Shown here one piece after another: positions 56,371 through 64,000 of a stretch of DNA of 64,000 nucleotides. The stretch is from contig NZ_JBHUIW010000018.1 of the NCBI RefSeq assembly GCF_042682915.1, positions 62,001 through 126,000 of the forward strand, given 5' to 3'. The stretch's first letter is position 1, and every line of letters starts with the position of its first letter. Position numbers and translations under genes: made by a program. This DNA is from Rhodoplanes azumiensis (lineage in GTDB: Bacteria > Pseudomonadota > Alphaproteobacteria > Rhizobiales > Xanthobacteraceae). The notes under the pieces are model-generated. The model saw only the letters and a program-made list of their open reading frames with translations, was not told the DNA's origin and did no database searches.

Positions 56371-56918
56371 TCCGTTGGCTCCTGTGGCTGCTCGCCGGCC
56401 TGATCCTCGGCGGCATCGTCCACTTCGTCACGGTGCTGTGGCTGCCCAAGGCGGCGACCCGCGACGCCTATGCACGGCTGGAGCCGGTGACACCGGTCAA
56501 CGGCTTCGTGCTGCTCGGCGAGCCGACCCCCGAGAAGGCGCCGGTGCCGTTCATGGACCCGGCCTTCGCGGCCTCGGTGTGCCGCTACGATCTCGGCCCC
56601 GGCGCCATCAAGCTGACCGCGCCGGTGAGCCAAGCCTACACCTCGGTCACCTTCTACACCCGCACCGGCGTCGCCTATTACGCCATCAACGACCGCGCCG
56701 CCGGCCGCCGGGTGATCGAGCTCGACCTGATGACCACCAAGCAGCGCGACGCCCTGCCGACCGAGGAGGACGTCACGGCGGCCGACCGGCTGATCGTCGA
56801 ATCGCCGACCCAGACCGGCCTGATCGTGGTGCGGGCGCTCGCCCCCGAGCCGGGCCTGCGGCCGATGGCCGAGGCCGCCGTCTCGGCCGCGAAGTGCACC
56901 CCCCTGCCGCCGCCCTGA
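56367..56918 (+). CDS. DUF1254-domain membrane-anchored protein
   Basis: 183 aa starting with GTG at 56367, overlapping the previous stop. Anchor helix LLWLLAGLILGGIVHFVTVL; the mature domain has MDPAFAASVCRYDLGPGAI and SVTFYTRTGVAYYAINDR. It matches the DUF1254 partner of DUF1214 proteins in Rhizobiales. The exact function is unknown. Confidence 0.8.
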   Translation: MIRWLLWLLAGLILGGIVHFVTVLWLPKAATRDAYARLEPVTPVNGFVLLGEPTPEKAPVPFMDPAFAASVCRYDLGPGAIKLTAPVSQAYTSVTFYTRTGVAYYAINDRAAGRRVIELDLMTTKQRDALPTEEDVTAADRLIVESPTQTGLIVVRALAPEPGLRPMAEAAVSAAKCTPLPPP

Positions 56919-56946
56919 GGCGGGTGGTCACCTCTCCCGACCGGCC

Positions 56947-57867
56947 TCAAGCCGGCAGGCTCTCCGGGTCGCCGCTGATCGGGGCACCGATCAGCGCCGC
57001 GAAGAAGTTGCCGGGCCGCGCCGGCATCGGGTCGAAGACCAGCTCCTCGGGATCGCGGGTCAGCCGGATTGCAGTCGTCCCCGCCGCCTGCTCGACGAAG
57101 CTGTCGAGATGGGTTCGGTTCTGGGTCCGCAGATCCCACACGGCGTCGTCGCCCTCGCCGAGTGCCTCGCGGAAGCCCACCGCCGTGCCGTTGGTCGCCA
57201 TGTAGTCGCTGAGGCGGCGGAACAGCTTGGGCAAGATCGGCACCTCGTCCATGATCACGGCGAGGCTGGTGGCATCGAACCCGGCCGTTGTGGCGTCCTC
57301 GGCCCACAGGCCGCGCTGCGCGGCGCGGGCGGCGCGGACCTCCGCGGTGAGGCGGTTGCGCAGGTCGGCGAACAGACCCTCGTAATAGGTCGGATAAGCG
57401 AGGCCCTCGGCCAGGGCGAAATGGTTGTAGCTGGCGGCGAGACGGTCGGCGTCCAGGAACACGTCGGCCCCGTCCGGGTCGGGCGTATCGCCGGCGAACA
57501 GGAAGGCGACCGGCCGCCCGTACTTGTCCTTCTGCCGGGTCAGGATGTGGCCCCGGGTGCCGTCGTCGGCGGCGACCACGGTCGTCTGGGTGGTGTTCCA
57601 GCGGACGTTCCGGATGCCGATGAATTCCAGCAGCCGGTCGCGCGCCCGGTGGGCGAGCCCGAGCGGCTGATGGCGTGCCGCATAGTGCGTCTCCAGCGCG
57701 TCGATCGCCTCGAGGCGGAGCTGCGCGGAGGGCCGCGGCCGCGGCTCACGTGGGCCGCCGGGCAAGGCATGCACAAGGCTCGGATCGTCCGGGAAGAACC
57801 TGACCGAGTCGCCGTCTGGCGACAGGCCCACGACCCGGAACGCTCCCTTGATGGACTTGAACGGCAC
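56947..57867 (-). CDS. Staphylococcal-nuclease-family (thermonuclease-like) protein
   Basis: 306 aa. GGAGG 5 nt upstream fixes the GTG at 57867. The first half matches the SNase fold: SPDGDSVRF, then RLEAIDALE with Arg51 and Glu59 spaced as in the family's catalytic pair, and KDKYGRPVAFLF with Arg118 as the third catalytic residue. RAAQRGLWAED follows. The last 120 residues are an extra domain without recognised family. No signal peptide was seen, so it is probably intracellular. Activity on nucleic acid is inferred. Confidence 0.75.
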   Translation of the reverse strand: MPFKSIKGAFRVVGLSPDGDSVRFFPDDPSLVHALPGGPREPRPRPSAQLRLEAIDALETHYAARHQPLGLAHRARDRLLEFIGIRNVRWNTTQTTVVAADDGTRGHILTRQKDKYGRPVAFLFAGDTPDPDGADVFLDADRLAASYNHFALAEGLAYPTYYEGLFADLRNRLTAEVRAARAAQRGLWAEDATTAGFDATSLAVIMDEVPILPKLFRRLSDYMATNGTAVGFREALGEGDDAVWDLRTQNRTHLDSFVEQAAGTTAIRLTRDPEELVFDPMPARPGNFFAALIGAPISGDPESLPA

Positions 57868-58043
57868 TTGATCCTCCGTCGCCCGGACCGCCCCGCCGCA
57901 ACACTTCGATGGTAGGTCGCTCCGCATCGCCGTGTCACGCACGTTACCCGCATGACGAGCCCGGCCATCGTTCACAACTTCGTAGTGTCATGATCGAGCC
58001 CAGGCCGCGGGCGGCCCGGCCGACCTGCCGAGCTCGAAAGAAA

Positions 58044-58071
58044 ACGGCCGGGGCCTTTCGGTCCCGGCCGT
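58044..58071 (-). terminator. Intrinsic terminator of the 3-hydroxybutyrate dehydrogenase gene
   Basis: 12-bp stem (one G-T pair) around ACGGCCGGGGCC ... CCCGGCCGT, followed on the minus strand by TTTTCTTTC, 37 nt after the stop. Confidence 0.75.
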
Positions 58072-58107
58072 CGGTCGCGGCCGCATCTCCGGGGGAGAAC
58101 CGCGCGA

Positions 58108-58890
58108 TTACTGCGCGTACCAGCCGCCGTCCATGTTGATGGCGGCGCCACGCAGCTGCGAGGCGGCGTCCGAGCACATGAACACGGCGAGCTCGCCGAG
58201 CTGATCCGGGGTGACGAACTGCTTGGAGGGCTGCTTCTCGGTGAGCAGGCGGCGGCCCGCCTCCTCGTTGCTGATGCTCTCGCGCTCGGCCCAGGCGTCG
58301 ATCTGCTTCTGCACCAGGGGCGTGAGCACCCAGCCGGGGCAGATGGCGTTGCAGGTGATGCCGGTCTCGGCGTTCTCCAGCGCCACCACCTTGGTGAGGC
58401 CGACGAGGCCGTGCTTGGCCGACACATAGGCCGCCTTGTTGATCGAGGCGACGAGGCCGTGCACCGAGGCGATGTTGATGATGCGGCCCCAGTTGCGCTC
58501 CTTCATCTGCGGCACCACCGCCTTGATGGCGTAGAAGGCGGCCGACAGATTGATCGCGAGGACCAGCTCCCACTTGTCGTCCGGGAAGTCCTGCACGGGC
58601 GACACCACCTGGATGCCGGCGTTGTTGACCAGGATGTCGACCTTGCCGAGCGCCGCGGTGGCGCTCTCGATCAGCCCCTTGGTCTCGGCCGGCTTGGAGA
58701 GGTCGGCGCCGCTGTAGGCGGTCTTGACGCCGAACTCGCTCGCGATGCCGGCCTTGATCTTCTCGATCTCGGCGGGATCGCCGAAGCCGTTCAGCATGAT
58801 GTCGGCGCCCTTGGCGGCGAGCGCCCGGGCGACGCCCAGGCCGATGCCGCTGGTCGAGCCGGTCACGACGGCGACTTTACCCTTCAACAT
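58108..58890 (-). CDS. bdhA: D-3-hydroxybutyrate dehydrogenase
   Basis: 260-aa short-chain dehydrogenase oxidising 3-hydroxybutyrate to acetoacetate with NAD. The cofactor motif TGSTSGIGLG lies at 10-19; the catalytic Ser142, Tyr155 and Lys159 are in YVSAK. The substrate-family blocks GIQVVSPVQDFPDDKW and CNAICPGWVLTPLVQKQI identify the hydroxybutyrate branch. GAGGAG precedes the ATG. It lies downstream of the GntP-type permease and near the CoA-transferase genes, fitting a ketone-body utilisation set. Confidence 0.94.
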   Translation of the reverse strand: MLKGKVAVVTGSTSGIGLGVARALAAKGADIMLNGFGDPAEIEKIKAGIASEFGVKTAYSGADLSKPAETKGLIESATAALGKVDILVNNAGIQVVSPVQDFPDDKWELVLAINLSAAFYAIKAVVPQMKERNWGRIINIASVHGLVASINKAAYVSAKHGLVGLTKVVALENAETGITCNAICPGWVLTPLVQKQIDAWAERESISNEEAGRRLLTEKQPSKQFVTPDQLGELAVFMCSDAASQLRGAAINMDGGWYAQ

Positions 58891-59052
58891 GAGATTCTCC
58901 TCGGGTCTTCGGTATTCGCGTCTTCGATGCTCTCGGCCGCGGCGTGGACCGCCTGCGGTCGCCTCGACCCGGCCACGATCGGCGCACGGCGTCGGGGGCC
59001 GGGTCGGAAACGGAGAAGGCCGGGCGGCCGCAGCCGCCCGGCGGTGCCGGGC

Positions 59053-60443
59053 TCAGACGAGGCCGGTCAGATAGTACAGCGCGATGACCACGAACACACT
59101 GCTCGTCTTGATCACCGTGATGGCGAAGATGTCCTTGTAGGACTGGCGGTGCGTGAGGCCGGTGACGTTGAGCAGCGTGATCACGGCGCCGTTGTGGGGC
59201 AGCGTGTCCATGCCGCCGGACGCCATCGAGGCCACCCGGTGCAGTACCTCGAGCGGGATGTGGCGGCGTTCGCCATGGCGACGAACTGATCGGCCATCGC
59301 GGCGAGCGCGATCGACATGCCGCCCGACGCCGAGCCGGTGATGCCGGCCAGCACCGTCACCGAGATGGCGATGTTGACGAGCGGGTTCGGGATCGCGGTC
59401 AGGGCGTCGCGGATGAAGATGAAGCCCGGCAGCGCCGCGATGACGGCACCGAAGCCGTATTCGGAGGCGGTGTTGAGCGAGGCGAGCAGCGAGCCGGCGA
59501 CGGCCTGCTGGCTGCCGGCCGCGAACTTGGCCGTCACGGCCCGCCAGGCGGTGACCACGACGAACACGATGCCGAGGATCAGGGCGCCCTCGACGGCCCA
59601 GATGGCGGCGACCGAGGCCGTCTGCTGGATGACCTTCGAGCCGCCAGGGATCAGCGCGACCTCGACGGTGGCCGGGAAGAACCGCTTGATGAGGTCGGTG
59701 AAGATGAAGTTCATCACCAGCACGAGGACGAGGGGCGTCATCGCGAGGATCGGATTCGGCAGCTTCTCGGTGGCGATCGGCTCCGGCTCGTTGATGTGGC
59801 CGGTCCCGTAGCCCTCGCCCGCCTTGAGGGCGGCGCGGCGGCGCCATTCCAGATAGATCAGGCCGACGGTCAGGATGAACAGGCCGCCGAAGGTGCCGAG
59901 GATCGGGGCCGCCCAGGTGGTCGTCTTGAAGAAGGTGGTCGGGATGATGTTCTGGATTTGCGGCGTGCCGGGGAACGAATCCATGGTCGCCGTGAAGGCG
60001 CCGAGCGCGATGGTGCCCGGGATCAGGCGTTTCGGAATGTCGCTCTGGCGGAACATCTCGGCCGCGAACGGATAGACCGCGAACACCACGACGAACAGCG
60101 AGACGCCGCCGTAGGTGAGCAGGCAGCACACCGCGACGATCGACACCATGGCGCGTTCGCGGCCGATCACGCCGATGACGGCGGAGACGATCGAGCGCGA
60201 GAAGCCGGACAGCTCGATCACCTTGCCGAACACGGCGCCGAGCAGGAACACCGGGAAGTACAGCTTCACGAAGACGACCATGCGCTCCATGAAGAGACCG
60301 GTGAAGATCGGCGGCACGGCGGCCGGGTCGGTGAGCAGCACGGCACCCATCGCTGCAATGGGCGCGAACAGGATGACGCTGTAGCCCCGATAGGCGACGA
60401 ACATCAGGAAGCCGAGCGCAGCGAGACAGATCAGAAAACTCAT
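59053..60443 (-). pseudogene. GntP-family permease interrupted by a frameshift
   Basis: Homologue of GntP-type permeases, probably importing 3-hydroxybutyrate given its neighbours. Frame 1 runs from the ATG at 60443 (MSFLICLAALGFL) through about 395 normal residues to MANAA. The expected continuation IPLEVLHRVASMASGGMDTL ... VIALYYLTGLV* lies in another frame, ending at 59053. One missing base near 59258-59264 explains it, since an added base restores a protein of about 463 aa, the usual length. Otherwise the first frame ends early at 59181. It is either a recent inactivating deletion or a sequencing error; everything else is intact. Confidence 0.85.
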
Positions 60444-61066
60444 GGGCAGGCACTCCCAAGGTATTGGGGACGTTCTGGCGCTCGCGGAGGTTCTACTACT
60501 TCAGGACGGCGCCTCGACTGTCTATGGCGGGTCGTTTTACTGTGCACCATCCGCTCTTTATTGTATTGGATAGAAAAGACAGAGCTTGCGGCGCGTACCC
60601 GCCTGTAGGCGCGCCCCGGCCCAGCGACGTTGACTTTTGTCAAACGGCTCCGGCCGCTAGGTATTAGGCCTATTACGCGCCACTACGACTTGGCTTTTTA
60701 TTTCAGACGATTGCCGCGCCGCATCAAGGTTGCATGACGGTCGCGAATCCCCGTCCGGTAGCGAACAAAGAAACAGCATTGCGCGCGCCTCGGCATCGCC
60801 GGCAATTTTCCTCCATTGTGACAATCGTTAGAAAATTTCGCGAGCCGGCGAAACGGCGACGCCCCCCGAGCCGCGCCGCCGGGTATGGCCGGCGCGTTCG
60901 ACTTGAAGGAGAATCGGGTGTTGTCGTGCTCCTGACGTAGCGCTACGACATAGGTGTATTACCGATGCGTTCGCGCCGAGGCGGTCGCATAAGACCGCGT
61001 TCGCCATCGCCGCGGCCCCCCTCCTCGCGCCGCCGCATGGACATCGCCCGAACCACGAGTGTCCTG
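60444..61066. promoter_or_regulatory. Divergent control region of the hydroxybutyrate/CoA-transferase genes
   Basis: 623 nt without a convincing gene. It is relatively AT-rich around 60540-60570 and 60660-60840. A 12-bp perfect palindrome CGTAGCGCTACG (60936-60947), extendable to 18 bp with one mismatched pair, lies about 120 nt upstream of the CoA-transferase start and is an operator candidate. Confidence 0.45.
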
Positions 61067-61720
61067 ATGAAACCTCATCTGAAACCGGAAGACGCCGCCA
61101 AGCTCATCCCGGACGGCGCGCGCCTGATGATCGGCGGCTTCATGGGCGTCGGCTCGCCCCATCGGCTGCTCGACGCGCTGGCCCAGTCGGGCAAGCGCAA
61201 CCTCACCGTGATCGCCAACGACACCGCGCGCCCCGGCGTCGACATCGGCAAGCTGGTCCGCGCCGGCTGCATCAAGAAGCTGATCGCCTCGCATATCGGT
61301 CTCAATCCCGAGACCCAGAAGGCGATGATCGCCGGCGAGATGGAGGTCGAGCTGGTGCCGCAGGGCACGCTCGTCGAGCGGATCCGGGCCGGCGGCTACG
61401 GGCTGGGCGGCGTGCTCACCAAGACCGGTCTCGGCACCATCGCGGCCGAGGGCCAGCAGACGGTCGAGATCGACGGCGAAGAGTGGCTGCTGGCCAAGCC
61501 GCTGAAGGCCGACTTCGCCCTGATCGCCGCCGACCAGGCCGACTACTCGGGCAACCTCCAGTACCAGCTCACCGCGACGAACTTCAATCCGATCATGGCG
61601 CTGGCCGCCGAGACGGTGATCTGCGAGCCGCGCGAGATCCTGCCCGTCGGCATGATCTCCCCCGACGTCGTCAAGACGCCCGGTGTCGTGGTCGACTATC
61701 TGATCGAGAGGGCCGCCTGA
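61067..61720 (+). CDS. atoD: 3-oxoacid CoA-transferase subunit A
   Basis: 217-aa alpha subunit of an acetate/acetoacetate or succinyl-CoA:3-oxoacid CoA-transferase. MKPHLKPEDAAKLIPDGARL aligns with the AtoD N-terminus, and GGFMGVGSPHRL is the conserved glycine motif. IASHIGLNPETQK and LVPQGTLVERIRAGG follow. The ATG at 61067 is chosen over 61037 because it matches the family. The stop overlaps the next start (TGATG), as in the two-subunit enzymes. Confidence 0.93.
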   Translation: MKPHLKPEDAAKLIPDGARLMIGGFMGVGSPHRLLDALAQSGKRNLTVIANDTARPGVDIGKLVRAGCIKKLIASHIGLNPETQKAMIAGEMEVELVPQGTLVERIRAGGYGLGGVLTKTGLGTIAAEGQQTVEIDGEEWLLAKPLKADFALIAADQADYSGNLQYQLTATNFNPIMALAAETVICEPREILPVGMISPDVVKTPGVVVDYLIERAA

Positions 61721-62394
61721 TGAAACCCGAAGAGATCATCCAGCGCCGAGTCGCCCGCGAGCTGAAGCCGAACAGCCTCGTCAACCTCGGCATCGGCCTG
61801 CCGACCGGCGTCGCCAAGTACATCGACGAGCACGCCAACGTGCTGTTCGAGTCCGAGAACGGCATCGTCGGGCTGGCCGCCAAGCCGCCCGAGGGCATGG
61901 ACGACCCCGACCTCACCGACGCCGGCGGCGGCACCGTCTCGGCCGTGCCGGGCGCGGCGACCATCGACAGCGCGTACTCGTTCGGCCTGATCCGCGGCGG
62001 CCATCTCGACGCCACGGTGCTCGGCGCCCTCGAGGTCGACGAGAAGGGCATGCTCGCCAACTGGGTGGTGCCCGGCAAGATGGTGCCCGGCATGGGCGGC
62101 GCCATGGACCTCGTGACCGGCGCCCGCCGCGTCATCGTCGCCATGAACCACACGGCGAAGGGCGCGCCCAAGATCGTGCCGAAATGCACGCTGCCGCTCA
62201 CCTCGATCCGCCGCATCAGCCTGATCGTGACCGACATGGCCGTGATCGAGCCGACCGACGCGGGCCTGGTGCTGCGCGAGCGCGCGCCCGGCGTGACGGT
62301 CGAGCAGATCGTCGCCGCCACCTCGGCCAAGCTGATCGTCGAAGGCGAGGTTCCGGAGATGGATCTCGGCGTGGCCGCCGTGGCGGCGGCCTGA
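61720..62394 (+). CDS. atoA: 3-oxoacid CoA-transferase subunit B
   Basis: 224-aa beta subunit carrying the catalytic glutamate: Glu46 in FESENGIVG forms the acyl-CoA anhydride intermediate. NLGIGLPTGVAKYI and GGAMDLVTGARRVIVAMNHT are family blocks. Together with AtoD it activates acetoacetate to acetoacetyl-CoA, linking bdhA to central metabolism. A terminator follows at 62432. Confidence 0.94.
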   Translation: MKPEEIIQRRVARELKPNSLVNLGIGLPTGVAKYIDEHANVLFESENGIVGLAAKPPEGMDDPDLTDAGGGTVSAVPGAATIDSAYSFGLIRGGHLDATVLGALEVDEKGMLANWVVPGKMVPGMGGAMDLVTGARRVIVAMNHTAKGAPKIVPKCTLPLTSIRRISLIVTDMAVIEPTDAGLVLRERAPGVTVEQIVAATSAKLIVEGEVPEMDLGVAAVAAA

Positions 62395-62431
62395 CGACCG
62401 CACCACCGACAGAGAAGACGTCCAAGGAACG

Positions 62432-62470
62432 AGAGCCGGCGGAGAGGCCCCTCCCCACCGGCTCTTTTTT
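62432..62470 (+). terminator. Intrinsic terminator of the CoA-transferase operon
   Basis: Stem AGAGCCGG/CCGGCTCT around an 18-nt loop, followed by six T's, 38 nt after the stop at 62394. Canonical plus-strand terminator. Confidence 0.8.
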
Positions 62471-62487
62471 GTTTGGGTATGGACGCC

Positions 62488-62590
62488 GTCATTCCGGGGC
62501 GCGCCGACGGCGTGAACCCGGAATCCAGCGGCGAACTCCAGCTGTTAGGCTGGATTCCGGGTTCGGCGCTATGCGCCGCCCCGGAATGAC
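62488..62590. repeat. Dispersed intergenic palindromic repeat, complete copy
   Basis: 103 bp, ends GTCATTCCGGGGCGCG / GCCGCCCCGGAATGAC, with inner AACCCGGAATCCAGCG / GCTGGATTCCGGGTT. Very similar to the copy at 46575. It is placed between convergent genes, directly behind the CoA-transferase terminator. Confidence 0.85.
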
Positions 62591-62646
62591 CGAGCAATGC
62601 CCCCGCCTGCGCGGACGAGAACGATCGAGAGGCCGTGGCCTCTCCT

Positions 62647-63594
62647 CTACTCGGCGGCGCTCTTCTGGGCCCAGCCGACATTGCCGGCGCCCTTGAGGCC
62701 GAGGATCTGGCGCGCCTCGGCCGGCGTCGCCACCGGGATGCTGAGCGCCTGCGCGATCGTCACGATCCGCTCGACCTGCTCGGCGCTCGACTTGGCCAGC
62801 ACCTTCGGGGCGAGATAGAGATTGTCCTCGAGGCCGACCCGGACGTTGCCGCCCATGCCCATGGCGGTCGCCATCATGGGAAGCTGCGCCCGGCCCGCCG
62901 CGGAGAGCGACCAGGTGAAGTTCCTCTCGCCGATCATCCGGCAGGCCGACTCGTACAGGAACACGAGATTGCCGACACTGGCCTGCATGCCGCCCAGAAT
63001 GCCCAACACGAACTGGATGTGGATCGGCGCCTTCAGCACGCCGGTCGTGAGCAGGAACTGGACGTTCGACAGCATGCCGGCGTCGTAGACCTCGAGCTCC
63101 GGCTTGGTTCCGGCCGCGGTCATGAACGTGGCGAACTCGGCGAGCGTCTTGAAGGTGTTCGGGAAGATCCAGTCCTCTGTCGCCTGCAGGAAGGGGATCT
63201 CCCAGTCGAAGCGCGGCTCCTTGATCTTCTGCGCGAGCGGATGGATCGCGAAGTTCATCGAGCCGGTGTTGAGCGAGGCCAATTCCGGCTTCAGGAGCGC
63301 GACCGAGCGGGCACGCTCGGCGACCGTCATCTCCTTGGAGCCGCCCGTGGTGATGCAGATCGCCGCGTCGGTCGCGGCGCTGATCTTGCGCACGATCTCC
63401 TCGTAGAGCTTCGGATCAGCCGACGGCTTGCCGGTCCGCGGGTCGCGCGCATGCACGTGGACGAGCGCGGCGCCGGCCTCGGCGGCGAGGATCGCGTCGG
63501 CCGCGATCTCGTCGGGCGTCAGCGGCAGATAGGGCGACAGGCTGGGGGTGTGCACGGATCCGGTGACGGCGGCCGTGATGATCAGCTTCGACAT
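62647..63594 (-). CDS. Beta-keto acid cleavage enzyme (BKACE/Kce, DUF849)
   Basis: 315-aa zinc enzyme of the 3-keto-5-aminohexanoate cleavage family, which splits a beta-keto acid with acetyl-CoA to give acetoacetate and a CoA ester. The zinc site HVHARDP has His46 and His48. ITAAVTGSVHTPS at the N-terminus, GSMNFA, and GGNVRVGLEDNLYL near the C-terminus are conserved. Acetoacetate as a product fits the neighbouring CoA-transferase and hydroxybutyrate genes. The actual keto-acid substrate is unknown. Confidence 0.9.
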   Translation of the reverse strand: MSKLIITAAVTGSVHTPSLSPYLPLTPDEIAADAILAAEAGAALVHVHARDPRTGKPSADPKLYEEIVRKISAATDAAICITTGGSKEMTVAERARSVALLKPELASLNTGSMNFAIHPLAQKIKEPRFDWEIPFLQATEDWIFPNTFKTLAEFATFMTAAGTKPELEVYDAGMLSNVQFLLTTGVLKAPIHIQFVLGILGGMQASVGNLVFLYESACRMIGERNFTWSLSAAGRAQLPMMATAMGMGGNVRVGLEDNLYLAPKVLAKSSAEQVERIVTIAQALSIPVATPAEARQILGLKGAGNVGWAQKSAAE

Positions 63595-63630
63595 CGAGAG
63601 TCCTTCGGGGTCTTCTGGAGAACAACTGCA

Positions 63631-63732
63631 TTCATTCCGGGGCGCAAGCCGAAGGCCCGCGAGCCCGGAACCACACTCACAGACTGGGGTTATGGGTTCC
63701 GGGCTCGCCGCTTCGCGGCGCCCCGGAACGAC
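63631..63732. repeat. Dispersed intergenic palindromic repeat, diverged copy
   Basis: Starts TTCATTCCGGGGCGCAAG and ends CGGCGCCCCGGAACGAC; the inner pair GAGCCCGGAACC / GGTTCCGGGCTC shows compensating changes on both arms relative to the other copies. This suggests the hairpin itself is conserved. Confidence 0.75.
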
Positions 63733-63749
63733 GGAGCACGGCGTATGCC

Positions 63750-64000
63750 TCACGCGTCCAGGATGGCGACGGCGCGGGTCCAGCCGGCCGAGGCGCCGCG
63801 GATCTTCGCCGGGAAGCAGGCGATCGTGAATCCGGTCGACGGCAGCAGCTCGAGATTGTGCAGCTTCTCGAGGTGGCAGTAGCCGATCGTGCGACCCGCC
63901 TTGTGACCTTCCCAGATCAGGCTCGCATCCTTGGTCTGCGCATACCGCTTCGCCGTGTGGACGAAGGGTGCGTCCCAGCTCCAAGCGTCCGTGCCGGTGA
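63750..64000 (-). CDS. Cyclase-family metal-dependent hydrolase (5' end outside window)
   Basis: C-terminal 83 residues of a putative cyclase (kynurenine-formamidase-like, PF04199 type): GTDAWSWDAPF, LIWEGHKAG, YCHLEKLHNLELLPSTGF and ASAGWTRAVAI are diagnostic. The stop is at 63750-63752, and the frame stays open to the window edge. These enzymes hydrolyse amides or lactones near aromatic or keto-acid degradation genes. It is upstream of the BKACE gene on the same strand, so possibly one operon, with a repeat between. Confidence 0.85.
   Translation of the reverse strand, partial: TGTDAWSWDAPFVHTAKRYAQTKDASLIWEGHKAGRTIGYCHLEKLHNLELLPSTGFTIACFPAKIRGASAGWTRAVAILDA

Overview
The window is GC-rich chromosomal DNA, almost certainly from a Hyphomicrobiales (Rhizobiales) alphaproteobacterium. 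The pointers are the adh2XL-lpxXL pair of the very-long-chain lipid A cluster, an F1-ATPase zeta-subunit (DUF1476) gene divergent from purC, a monomeric NADP-isocitrate dehydrogenase, a recA preceded by the GAAC-N7-GAAC SOS box, and a DUF3551 protein. A purple non-sulfur relative such as Rhodoplanes or Rhodopseudomonas would fit, but the genus is inference. No rRNA, tRNA or CRISPR array was seen.

Layout. 1-8 kb: adh2XL-lpxXL, a PotF-type polyamine-binding protein, a rhodanese, a Kup potassium transporter and a motA-motB stator pair. 8-18 kb: a GST, purQ-purS-purC, the zeta ATPase inhibitor, cytochrome b561, an rRNA/tRNA methyltransferase fused to a DUF559 domain, a YkgJ Cys-cluster protein, a cold-shock protein and icd. 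18-29 kb: a DUF6159-like membrane protein, a CNBD potassium channel, alaS, two tandem paralogous polytopic membrane proteins resembling GT-C glycosyltransferases, and recA.

29.4-40.0 kb is a compact transposable Mu-like element of about 10.6 kb. It carries a divergent repressor and Ner/Cro-like gene around a perfect 20-bp palindrome, MuA, MuB, small early genes, GemA, a major capsid protein, a Mor-type activator, a short I-type protease, a tape-measure protein and a small distal gene. Terminase, portal, tail tube, baseplate, fibre and lysis genes are all absent. Candidate ends are TGTCTG and CGGACA, flanked by a CAGAA duplication.

40-49 kb: a four-gene bufferin-type RiPP operon at 41.7-44.1 kb (Cys4 precursor, MNIO DUF692 enzyme, DUF2063 partner, DoxX) with an ECF-like promoter, a TctC-type solute-binding protein, a DUF3616 protein, a RelE/HigBA toxin-antitoxin pair and class I fumarase. 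49-58 kb: an AT-rich HEPN-like gene, a secreted lectin-like protein whose start overlaps a triplicated 15-bp repeat, a cupin, a DUF3828 protein, a class A penicillin-binding protein, a DUF1214/DUF1254 pair and a staphylococcal-nuclease-family protein. 58-64 kb is a ketone-body and beta-keto-acid region: 3-hydroxybutyrate dehydrogenase, a GntP-family permease interrupted by a frameshift, both subunits of a 3-oxoacid CoA-transferase, a BKACE enzyme and a partial cyclase-family gene. Together these would import 3-hydroxybutyrate, oxidise it to acetoacetate and activate that to acetoacetyl-CoA.

A dispersed palindromic repeat of about 100 bp recurs between genes across the window.
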